Shown here piece after piece: positions 1 to 5,492 of a stretch of 6,540 nt of DNA. The stretch is taken from assembly GCA_002482815.1 (NCBI GenBank), contig DLGS01000052.1:198-6737 (forward strand), written 5' to 3'. The translations under genes and the position numbers were made by a program. The DNA is from Bacteroidetes bacterium UBA7688 (GTDB lineage: Bacteria; Bacteroidota; Bacteroidia; Chitinophagales; Chitinophagaceae). Positions within the stretch are counted from its first letter, which is position 1; the number at the start of each line of letters is the position of its first letter. Below the pieces are notes generated by a model. It ran no database searches and was not told the origin of the DNA. It saw only the letters and a program-made list of their open reading frames with translations.

Positions 1-1
1 T

Positions 2-460
2 TGGCAAAAACAGTCTGCAGAACAACAAAAAGCTTTTAAATATTTGCTTGAAAAAGGAAATAAAACAAAAATGCTAAAGTTGTTGCCAAAACTTCATGAA
101 GAGGCCTTCGCCAAAATCGATTGCCTTGAATGTGGTAATTGCTGTAAAAGTTATTCTCCACGCTTTAAGCAACCGGATATCAAACGAATCGCAAAGTTGA
201 TGCGGATGAAGGAGGGCGATTTTGCACAACAGTATTTGCGGCTGGATGAAGACAATGATTATGTTGTCAAACAATCTCCATGCCCTTTTCTGGGTGCGGA
301 TAATTATTGCAGAATATACCAAGACAGACCGAGCGATTGCCGCAGGTACCCCTATACAGATGAAGATGTTTTATTAAAACGCATTCCGCTTACGCTGAAG
401 AATTCAACATCCTGCCCGGCTGTTTTTACAGTCCTAAATGAATTGTTGAAAGTGAAATAA
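2..460 (+). CDS. YkgJ-family cysteine-cluster (metal-binding) protein, 5'-truncated by the window edge
   Basis: The frame is open from base 2 to the TAA at 458-460, giving 152 visible residues; the true start lies outside the window. A TTG at 44 or ATG at 71 could be taken for a start, but the codons before them read WQKQSAEQQKAFKYLLEKG, which looks like genuine N-terminal sequence of this family, so I treat the gene as partial. Counting from TTG 44, cysteines lie at 27, 30, 33, 34 (CLECGNCC), 80 (SPCPF), 89 (YCRIY), 99 (DCRRYP) and 124 (SCPAVF). This eight-cysteine pattern is the hallmark of the YkgJ/UPF0153 family, annotated as a putative zinc- or iron-chelating domain. The biochemical role of the family is poorly known, so no reaction is proposed. 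It has no signal peptide in the visible part and is probably cytoplasmic. It converges on the RDD gene with only 16 bases between the stops. Confidence 0.88.
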   Translation, partial: WQKQSAEQQKAFKYLLEKGNKTKMLKLLPKLHEEAFAKIDCLECGNCCKSYSPRFKQPDIKRIAKLMRMKEGDFAQQYLRLDEDNDYVVKQSPCPFLGADNYCRIYQDRPSDCRRYPYTDEDVLLKRIPLTLKNSTSCPAVFTVLNELLKVK

Positions 461-476
461 ACAGTTTATTCAACAC

Positions 477-1286
477 TTATTTTCGCTGCGTCAGATAATT
501 GTAATCCCTTAATAACTGCTCCAGAAAATCGACATCATCATAATGCTCATCCGTAATATTGATGACCTCTTTGATGCGTAAAACAATTTTATTCCGGTAT
601 TGGATTTCAACCTTTGTTTTGGCGTTCTTTTTGAGCAGGTTTTTTATACCATTAATATCTTTATCGCTAAGTTGTAGTACCTGGGGATATTTTGCCACTG
701 CATTTTCGTCATGTATTTCCAGAAAGATGGTTTCTGAAAAATCCATTTTCTTTTTCACATCAATAACCACTGTACCTGCCGCTAAATCGGCTATGCGTTG
801 ATTCTTGACTGTTATAGCTGAACAAATAAAATCAGGCAAATAAAATATCCCAATCAGCAGAAAGGAAAACATTACCAGTGAAAAAGCTGCCATAGCCGAA
901 GTTACGATAACATAGGGTAAAAGAAATACCGTATAGTTCCCAATCCCCATCAGCCAGCGTAGCAGATATTGGCTGATAGTTGGTTCATTCCCTTCTTTAT
1001 CCATTACCTTAAGCCCCAAAAGACGTTTGCCGGGCGTTTGCCCGTTAAACAATATTTCTGTCGCCGGAAAATAAATAAAGGGAAGAATGGAAATGCTCAT
1101 CATCATCACTAGTTCGTTCAGCTTTTTGCCCATATCGAAATTGATAATCACAAAACGATATACAAGCAACATATAAAGAATCAACACAAACATGTCCAAC
1201 ATCACCGCACCTGCACGCTTCAGCAAAGAGGCAGTGGTAAATTCAAGGTCAATGTTAAAGGGAGTTTCGATATTTAGTGAACCCAT
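477..1286 (-). CDS. RDD-family integral membrane protein with a C-terminal cytoplasmic extension
   Basis: This is a 269-residue protein if it starts at ATG 1286. The frame stays open to an ATG at 1388, but the extra 34 residues are rich in F, K and L, resemble translated AT-rich spacer, and precede the usual beginning of the domain, so the inner start is preferred; no clear ribosome binding site decides it. RDD features, numbered from 1286, are R24-x2-A-x3-D31 (KRAGAVMLD) entering the first membrane segment (about 27-48), a second segment near 59-78, the conserved NGQTPGKRLLGLKV at 81-94, hydrophobic stretches near 111-155, and QRIADLAAGTVVID at 163-176, equivalent to the family's closing motif. 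Residues from about 177 to 269 form a hydrophilic tail, probably cytoplasmic. RDD proteins are widespread and mostly uncharacterised; a few have been linked to ion exchange. No substrate can be inferred. The gene is divergent from the ECF sigma factor and convergent with the YkgJ-type gene. Confidence 0.85.
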   Translation of the reverse strand: MGSLNIETPFNIDLEFTTASLLKRAGAVMLDMFVLILYMLLVYRFVIINFDMGKKLNELVMMMSISILPFIYFPATEILFNGQTPGKRLLGLKVMDKEGNEPTISQYLLRWLMGIGNYTVFLLPYVIVTSAMAAFSLVMFSFLLIGIFYLPDFICSAITVKNQRIADLAAGTVVIDVKKKMDFSETIFLEIHDENAVAKYPQVLQLSDKDINGIKNLLKKNAKTKVEIQYRNKIVLRIKEVINITDEHYDDVDFLEQLLRDYNYLTQRK

Positions 1287-1369
1287 AAGGCAAAGAAAAT
1301 GCTTTTTAGGTAACAACAAAACCTTATTGCTAAGGAACTTGTAAAACTTTCTGAAAAAAAAGTGAAGAT

Positions 1370-1403
1370 TTTGTACTTTATATTGCATCCAATCTTATCT
1401 TTG
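1370..1403 (+). promoter_or_regulatory. Candidate Bacteroidota-type promoter for the ECF sigma factor gene
   Basis: TTTG at 1370-1373 is followed after 22 bases by TATCTTTG at 1396-1403, an exact match to the Bacteroidota -7 consensus TAnnTTTG with spacing inside the reported range. It would start transcription near 1410 and give a leader of roughly 115 bases before the ATG at 1524. The match is short in AT-rich DNA, so chance is possible. Confidence 0.4.
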
Positions 1404-1523
1404 ATTTCAGTCAAACCAAAATATTGTCTCTATAGTCTATACTTCTACTTCAACAATTGTGTAAAAATGCCAATGGTGTAATTAATACATCATCATTTTT
1501 TTAAACCCAAACACACGAAGTAT

Positions 1524-2111
1524 ATGACAGTACTCCAACAATCGGCTACCGACACCGAACTTGTGCATGCCTTTTTGAGTGGCAATGAAAACGCGCTCGA
1601 AAAATTAATCTATCGTTATAAGGATAAAATTTATACAAGTATCTACATGCTTGTAAAAGATAAATATCTGGCAGAGGATTTATTTCAGGATGCATTTTTG
1701 AAAATGATTCGCAATATGCGCGAAGGCCATTATGCCGAACAAGGGAAATTTCTCCCTTGGGCCAGCCGTATTGCACATAATCTTTGTATGGACCATTTCC
1801 GTCGCACCCGCCGTAAACTGCCGGTTACATTGGCCAACGGTGAAGATATCATGGAATTATTGGCCGGACCTGATTCTACAGGAATTCCGAAAATTGAGCA
1901 AAGAGAAACTGAACAGGGTTTGCGCCAGCTGATGGAACAATTACCCGAAGAACAAAGGGAAGTAATTACTTTGCGGATTTATGGCGAAATGAGTTTTAAG
2001 GAAATTGCAAAACTGACCGATGTAAGTATTAATACTGCTTTGGGGCGCATGCGATATGGATTAATCAATCTTCGCAGAATGATTAATGAAAAGCAAATGG
2101 CTTTAAGGTAA
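1524..2111 (+). CDS. ECF-type sigma-70 family RNA polymerase sigma factor
   Basis: This 195-residue protein has the two-domain layout and size of extracytoplasmic-function sigma factors. Region 2 covers about residues 22-95: DLFQDAFLK (52-60) is the core-binding region 2.2, and FLPWASRIAHNLCMDHFRR (76-94) holds the conserved W and the helix that reads the -10 element. A variable linker (96-135) follows. Region 4 runs from LPEEQREVITLRIYG (140-154) through the helix-turn-helix MSFKEIAKLTDVSINTALGR (156-175) and the basic end GLINLRRMI, which would contact the -35 element. ECF factors direct RNA polymerase to small regulons and are usually held by an anti-sigma factor, but none is encoded on either side here. 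The gene is monocistronic in the window: the RDD gene is divergent, and the downstream gene is convergent beyond a terminator. Start ATG 1524 is the first in frame. The target regulon cannot be read from this sequence; control of the neighbouring paralogs is only a guess. Confidence 0.95.
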   Translation: MTVLQQSATDTELVHAFLSGNENALEKLIYRYKDKIYTSIYMLVKDKYLAEDLFQDAFLKMIRNMREGHYAEQGKFLPWASRIAHNLCMDHFRRTRRKLPVTLANGEDIMELLAGPDSTGIPKIEQRETEQGLRQLMEQLPEEQREVITLRIYGEMSFKEIAKLTDVSINTALGRMRYGLINLRRMINEKQMALR

Positions 2112-2140
2112 GAATTTTCGTTGTTTGTTTTTTAGATGGA

Positions 2141-2175
2141 AAAAAGGTCTGCAAATCAATTTTGCTGACCTTTTT
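2141..2175. terminator. Bidirectional hairpin terminator between the sigma factor gene and paralog 1
   Basis: The arms are 2141-2155 and 2161-2175, 15 bases each with a single T-T mismatch (2150 against 2166), and the loop is TCAAT. The core is GGTCtGCAAA / TTTGCtGACC. T runs lie on both sides (T5CT4 on the plus strand, T6 on the minus strand), so it can serve both convergent genes. It is the first of three copies of this hairpin, and the only one with a mismatch in the stem. Confidence 0.85.
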
Positions 2176-2421
2176 CTTTTGTTCGAATCTCTGGACTTAT
2201 TCTTTGATTAATTTCCCCGTAGCGATGCTGCCGTTCGTTTTATTTTCCAGGCGAACTAAATAAACGCCTCTTGCAAATGGACCTGCATCAAAAGTGATTT
2301 TGTTTCCGGCCTTATATTCCTGCTGCAATACAATTTGCCCTAATGCATTGAACACAAGCAGACTGGATGGAGATTGTATATTTGCATTTACGATAGAAAC
2401 CATATCTGTAGCAGGGTTAGG
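2141..2421 (-). repeat. 3' module copy 1 (sorting-domain coding sequence plus terminator)
   Basis: This is copy 1 of a roughly 280-base direct repeat that runs from the PNP codons of paralog 1 through the stop to the end of the terminator hairpin. The other copies are at 3249-3527 and 4375-4654. The best-conserved core is 2384-2411, 28 bases identical in all three copies. Segment 2247-2309 differs from copy 2 at only 2 of 63 positions by eye, but from copy 3 at about 10. Confidence 0.8.
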
Positions 2422-3186
2422 TTGTATAATCAAAGCATTTGAAATAGATTTTAGATCAGGAATACTAGCCTTGATTTTGTTTCCTTTATCACAATCTTCA
2501 GAAATAAGTTTAATACTAATTAATGCCTCACTATAACAGCGAACTCCTCTTGGTTGATTGCAATTTGCTGAGGTAATAGTTGCGCATCCAGCCCGACAGT
2601 TTGGTAGAAATCCATACATTAGCCCGCCTAACTTTTGTACATACACCCCGTTTGAGTCATTTCTGTATGCCCAGTGTAGCGCATTATTTGGCGTATTTAT
2701 TGTTTTTGTATAGACTGTTTTCAGTAATTGGCCATCGTATAATACATATTTTACTGAATCTACTTTGTAAATAAATTCTAAATCTTCTTTATTAAATCCA
2801 TCGCATCCTTCGGTGTTAATAATTGGAAGGGAAACGGTATCACCTGCTTTTACGTTAAAAATATAGAGCGGAGTAAATTCCTCGAACCGCTCATTATAAA
2901 TAAATACCGTATCTGTGGTTGAATAGAGGTATAAATTTCTACAAGATACCGCCGGATAATTTACAGCTTCGTAAAATGAATCACGATAAACGCTTTGTTT
3001 TAGAATACTTACTTTTTTTCCTGAAATAGTCGTTTCATCTTCTACGACAGTTTTATAAACTCCACCCAAATAATTATGATACCAAACTGCTCCCACGGGT
3101 GCAAAATCACTTTGGGAGTAAACATTTTCAGCCCCGGCCAAAAGAATAAATAAGTAAATGCAAAATGTCGTATATCGTCTCTTCAT
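2197..3186 (-). CDS. Secreted T9SS type A sorting-domain protein, paralog 1 of 3
   Basis: This is a 329-residue exported protein. Residues 1-24 form a signal peptide (MKRR, a hydrophobic core, then VYS before Q25). The mature part begins SDFAPVGAVWYHN. A domain I do not recognise follows (about 27-235), with DTVFIYNE (92-99), FTPLYIFNVKAGDTV (104-118), VDSVK (142-146), LLKTVY (154-159) and VYVQKLGGLMYGFLP (181-195). Cysteines 197, 201, 209, 217 and 232 form C-x3-C-x7-C-x7-C-x14-C, and further cysteines lie at 82 and 128. Residues 256-329, from PNPATDMVSI to GKLIKE, are a type A C-terminal sorting domain, which directs proteins across the outer membrane through the type IX secretion system, usually to the cell surface or medium. 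Catalytic motifs are not evident, so the role is unknown. Its middle most resembles paralog 3, while its ends most resemble paralog 2. It has its own terminator at 2141-2175 and lies 116 bases from paralog 2. Confidence 0.92.
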   Translation of the reverse strand: MKRRYTTFCIYLFILLAGAENVYSQSDFAPVGAVWYHNYLGGVYKTVVEDETTISGKKVSILKQSVYRDSFYEAVNYPAVSCRNLYLYSTTDTVFIYNERFEEFTPLYIFNVKAGDTVSLPIINTEGCDGFNKEDLEFIYKVDSVKYVLYDGQLLKTVYTKTINTPNNALHWAYRNDSNGVYVQKLGGLMYGFLPNCRAGCATITSANCNQPRGVRCYSEALISIKLISEDCDKGNKIKASIPDLKSISNALIIQPNPATDMVSIVNANIQSPSSLLVFNALGQIVLQQEYKAGNKITFDAGPFARGVYLVRLENKTNGSIATGKLIKE

Positions 3187-3203
3187 TATATTTTTTAATA
3201 GTA

Positions 3204-3211
3204 TAAATGTA
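3204..3211 (-). promoter_or_regulatory. Candidate -7 element upstream of paralog 1
   Basis: The minus strand reads TACATTTA here, 7 of 8 matches to TAnnTTTG, and continues into ACTATTAA. Paralog 2 has the matching TAAATTTA / ACTATTAA element at a similar distance from its ATG. If the hairpin at 3249-3279 terminates, a promoter for paralog 1 must lie in the 62 bases between that hairpin and the ATG. No TTG -33 box is visible at the expected distance, so confidence is low. Confidence 0.3.
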
Positions 3212-3248
3212 TGTATTTTTACTTTCTCATTTTAAATATTTAGCAAAT

Positions 3249-3279
3249 AAAGGTCAGCAAACTAGTTTTGCTGACCTTT
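3249..3279 (-). terminator. Hairpin terminator of paralog 2
   Basis: The arms 3249-3261 and 3267-3279 are perfect 13-base complements (AAAGGTCAGCAAA) with a 5-base loop (CTAGT). It lies 23 bases after the stop of paralog 2 and has the same core as the hairpins at 2141 and 4375. The minus-strand T run is short (TTT then ATTT), so it may leak into paralog 1. Confidence 0.8.
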
Positions 3280-3527
3280 CTCTTTTGTTCAAATTTCAGA
3301 ACTTATTCTTTGATCAATTTTCCGGTAGCAATGCTGCCCTTTGTTTTATTTTCCAGGCGAACTAAATATACGCCTCTTGCAAATGGACCTGCATCGAAAG
3401 TGATTTTGTTTCCGGTTTTATATTCCTGCTGCAATACGATCTGCCCCAATGCATTTAAAACAACCAGACTGGATGCTGATTGTAAACTTGCATTTACGAT
3501 AGAAACCATATCTGTAGCGGGGTTGGG
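3249..3527 (-). repeat. 3' module copy 2 (sorting-domain coding sequence plus terminator)
   Basis: This is copy 2 of the roughly 280-base direct repeat, ending at the PNP codons of paralog 2. Its identical core is at 3490-3517. Segment 3353-3415 is nearly identical to 2247-2309 (2 differences in 63) and clearly less like 4480-4542. Confidence 0.8.
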
Positions 3528-4310
3528 ATAAAACTGAATTTTATTTTCGAAACTTTGAAACTCATCAATGCTTGTATTGATATATCCCTTACCACATTCA
3601 CCTGCAATTAAATGAATATCACTTGTAGCATCATTATAGCATAATATAGTGTCTGGATTAGAGCAGCCTTCCACAGTAAGAGAAACACATTTGTTAATGC
3701 AATAGGGTAAAAAGCCACTGTAAAGACTTCCTATTTTTTGCGCATAAATATTTTGTATTGGCTTTGTTGAAGACCAGGAATTTGCATCCCAGCTTAAGCT
3801 TGAAGATTTTTCTATTAATGGAGTTGAATAAACTGTTTTTAATATTGTGCCTCCATAGTCTATATCTTTTACAGAATCTATTATGAACGAAAAGCTTACA
3901 TCCTCAATTTCTGATCCATGTTTTGTACAGGAAACACTTAATATTGGTTTTAGACGAACAGTATCACCTTTAAAAACATTAAAAACATATAATAGAGTGA
4001 ATTCACTGAAATTTTCATTGTAAATAAAAACAGAGTCCTCATTTCCATAAATAAACAGAGGGCGACTGAGTTTATACTTAGGCGCATAATAAATATCCTT
4101 GGGCGCAATAAACGTCTGCTGAAGGATACGTCTGCAATTTTTGCCCATTATTATAGTATCGTTCGCTGCATAGCTTTTATATAAAAGTGTGCCATCATAT
4201 CCATTATGATACCATTCAGCCCCTACTGGAGCAAATTCACTTTGGGAGTAAACATTTTGGGTTTTTGCCAAAAGAAATAATAAAATAAAAAATGTCGTAT
4301 ATATTCTCAT
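3303..4310 (-). CDS. Secreted T9SS type A sorting-domain protein, paralog 2 of 3
   Basis: This 335-residue protein is the most divergent of the three in its middle. The signal peptide is residues 1-22 (hydrophobic core FFILLFLLA, then VYS before Q23). The mature protein begins SEFAPVGAEWYHN. Shared landmarks are DSVFIYNE (92-99), FTLLYVFNVFKGDTV (104-118), IDSVKDI (144-150), ILKTVYS (156-162) and IYAQKIGSLYSGFLP (188-202). Cysteines 204, 208, 216, 224 and 239 repeat the C-x3-C-x7-C-x7-C-x14-C pattern, with two more at 59 and 128. The type A sorting domain is residues 262-335, about 91% identical to that of paralog 1 by my count (67 of 74), whereas the middle is much less similar. The predicted location is the cell surface or outside the cell after T9SS export, where the sorting domain is normally removed. 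No enzymatic motif is seen. The gene sits 119 bases downstream of paralog 3, with a terminator between them, so it probably has its own promoter. Confidence 0.92.
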   Translation of the reverse strand: MRIYTTFFILLFLLAKTQNVYSQSEFAPVGAEWYHNGYDGTLLYKSYAANDTIIMGKNCRRILQQTFIAPKDIYYAPKYKLSRPLFIYGNEDSVFIYNENFSEFTLLYVFNVFKGDTVRLKPILSVSCTKHGSEIEDVSFSFIIDSVKDIDYGGTILKTVYSTPLIEKSSSLSWDANSWSSTKPIQNIYAQKIGSLYSGFLPYCINKCVSLTVEGCSNPDTILCYNDATSDIHLIAGECGKGYINTSIDEFQSFENKIQFYPNPATDMVSIVNASLQSASSLVVLNALGQIVLQQEYKTGNKITFDAGPFARGVYLVRLENKTKGSIATGKLIKE

Positions 4311-4331
4311 TATTAGTGTTTATTAATAGTG

Positions 4332-4339
4332 TAAATTTA
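4332..4339 (-). promoter_or_regulatory. Candidate -7 element upstream of paralog 2
   Basis: The minus strand reads TAAATTTA, 7 of 8 matches to TAnnTTTG, followed by CACTATTAA; the matching element before paralog 1 is at 3204-3211. It lies in the 64 bases between the preceding terminator and the ATG. There is no convincing -33 TTG, and the surroundings are very AT-rich. Confidence 0.3.
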
Positions 4340-4374
4340 TACTTTTTTTAAATAAAATTCCACTTCTTCAACAA

Positions 4375-4408
4375 AAAAAGGTCAGCAAATTTATTTGCTG
4401 ACCTTTTT
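4375..4408 (-). terminator. Hairpin terminator of paralog 3
   Basis: The arms 4375-4390 and 4393-4408 are perfectly complementary (AAAAAGGTCAGCAAAT); the innermost pair must open, leaving a 4-base loop. The minus strand ends in a run of seven T, making this the strongest of the three hairpins for the paralogs. It lies 21 bases after the stop codon. Confidence 0.85.
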
Positions 4409-4654
4409 CTTAAGCTAAAATTTAAGGATTTATTCTTTGATTAATTTTCCGGTAGCAATGCTGCCCTTCGTTTTATTTTCCAGACGAACAAAATAAATTC
4501 CTCTGGCAAAAGGAGCGGCATCAAAGGTGATTTTGTTTCCAGCTTTATATTCCTGCTGCAAAACAATTTGCCCCAATGCATTTAATACAACCAGATTAGA
4601 TGGAGATTGTAAACCTGCATTTACGATAGAAACCATATCTGTAGTAGGGTTGGG
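4375..4654 (-). repeat. 3' module copy 3 (sorting-domain coding sequence plus terminator)
   Basis: This is copy 3 of the roughly 280-base direct repeat, ending at the PNP codons of paralog 3. Its identical core is at 4617-4644. It is the most diverged copy: segment 4480-4542 differs from 2247-2309 at about 10 of 63 positions. Confidence 0.8.
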
Positions 4655-5413
4655 ATATAGGAAGAGTGAATTTTCAATTTTCTCTATTTCGCTGATGCTG
4701 GCGGGCACAAGACCTGTTGGCATACAGGTATCAGTTAGCTTAACACTGATTTTACTGTCTGTGTAACATCTTAAATTTAAAGAACGGTTGCAACCTTCCA
4801 GAATTGTCGGGCACATTTTATTACAATCCGGTAACAGTCCATATTTCAAAGCGCCAAGTTTTTGCACATAAACATTAGATTTTCCACCCGTTCCCTGATT
4901 CCATGCCAGATAGGCTTCAGCCGTGTCAATTGCTGTTGAGTAAACTGTTTTCAGTAACACACCATCATATAGCACATCCTTTACTGAGTCCACTACAAAG
5001 GCGAATTGTGTTGTTGCCGTATCAATTTTTACGCAGCTATTTGCAGGATTGATGTCGGGTAATCTTACCGTATCTCCGGCCTTTACATTGAACACATATA
5101 ATGGTGTGAAATTCTTATAAATTTCATTGTATATAAACACAGTATCTTCAGTACTGTGCAGATAAAAATCTCGCGAACTTCTCTCTTCCCAGCCAAACAG
5201 AGGCGAGAATTTGATAAATGTGCTTTGCTTTAACTTGCTGCATACTACGCCAAGTACAGCCGTATCAGAAACGACTTCCGTTTTGTATACGCCATTATAA
5301 AAATTATTGTACCAAACAGCGCCAACAGGAGCAAAGTCACTTTGGGCCTGAGATGGATTGGTAAATCCCAACAGCGCTATAAAAACGATGTAGAAGAAGG
5401 TGTTTGTTTTCAT
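4430..5413 (-). CDS. Secreted T9SS type A sorting-domain protein, paralog 3 of 3 (first gene of the array)
   Basis: This 327-residue protein has a signal peptide at residues 1-23 (core FFYIVFIALLGF, cleavage SQA before Q24), different from the one shared by paralogs 1 and 2. The mature part begins SDFAPVGAVWYNN. Landmarks are DTVFIYNE (90-97), FTPLYVFNVKAGDTV (102-116), VDSVKDVLYDG (141-151), LLKTVYS (153-159) and VYVQKLGALKYGLLP (181-195). Cysteines 197, 201, 208, 216 and 230 give C-x3-C-x6-C-x7-C-x13-C, with others at 58 and 127. The type A sorting domain covers 254-327 (PNPTTDMVSI to GKLIKE). It is probably exported by the type IX system; its function is unknown. It is divergent from the MFS gene across 79 bases. 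A weak minus-strand promoter is possible there: TTG, 20 bases, TAATTTCA, in the region before ATG 5413. Its middle is closest to paralog 1, so it may be nearer the ancestral copy. Confidence 0.92.
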   Translation of the reverse strand: MKTNTFFYIVFIALLGFTNPSQAQSDFAPVGAVWYNNFYNGVYKTEVVSDTAVLGVVCSKLKQSTFIKFSPLFGWEERSSRDFYLHSTEDTVFIYNEIYKNFTPLYVFNVKAGDTVRLPDINPANSCVKIDTATTQFAFVVDSVKDVLYDGVLLKTVYSTAIDTAEAYLAWNQGTGGKSNVYVQKLGALKYGLLPDCNKMCPTILEGCNRSLNLRCYTDSKISVKLTDTCMPTGLVPASISEIEKIENSLFLYPNPTTDMVSIVNAGLQSPSNLVVLNALGQIVLQQEYKAGNKITFDAAPFARGIYFVRLENKTKGSIATGKLIKE

Positions 5414-5478
5414 AATAGGTGGTTTTAGTCTGTGAAATTATGTTTTTTCATCAGCAAAAGCAAGCCATCATTTTCTTT

Positions 5479-5486
5479 TACATTTG
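5479..5486 (+). promoter_or_regulatory. Candidate -7 promoter box of the MFS gene
   Basis: TACATTTG matches TAnnTTTG exactly and ends only 6 bases before the ATG at 5493. Transcription would start at or within a few bases of the start codon. I see no TTG at the -33 distance, which weakens the call. Confidence 0.35.
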
Positions 5487-5492
5487 CTACCT

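Noticed and set aside
74..322. Open frame of 82 codons on the minus strand
   Set aside because: It lies wholly inside the YkgJ-type gene, whose cysteine motifs show which frame is real.
444..475. Inverted repeats between the convergent YkgJ-type and RDD genes (TGTTG / CAACA outer, AATAAAC / GTTTATT inner)
   Set aside because: The two stems need a 7-base bulge, the inner stem is all A-T once a real loop is allowed, and there is no T run. It may act as a weak terminator, but the sequence does not support a call.
559..801. Open frame of 80 codons on the plus strand
   Set aside because: It is antisense to the RDD gene tail, with no recognisable protein feature.
1546..1932. Open frames of 76 (minus) and 66 (plus) codons inside the sigma factor gene
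   Set aside because: They are shadows of the strongly supported ECF sigma factor frame.
2141..4408. The repeated hairpins as a CRISPR array or insertion-sequence ends
   Set aside because: Only three copies occur, about 1.1 kb apart, each just after a stop codon, with T runs and no transposase or cas gene. Terminators carried along by gene duplication explain them.
2294..4766. Plus-strand open frames beginning MILFPALYSCC and relatives, similar in all three paralog genes
   Set aside because: Their resemblance only reflects antisense reading of the repeated sorting-domain DNA; they have no independent support.
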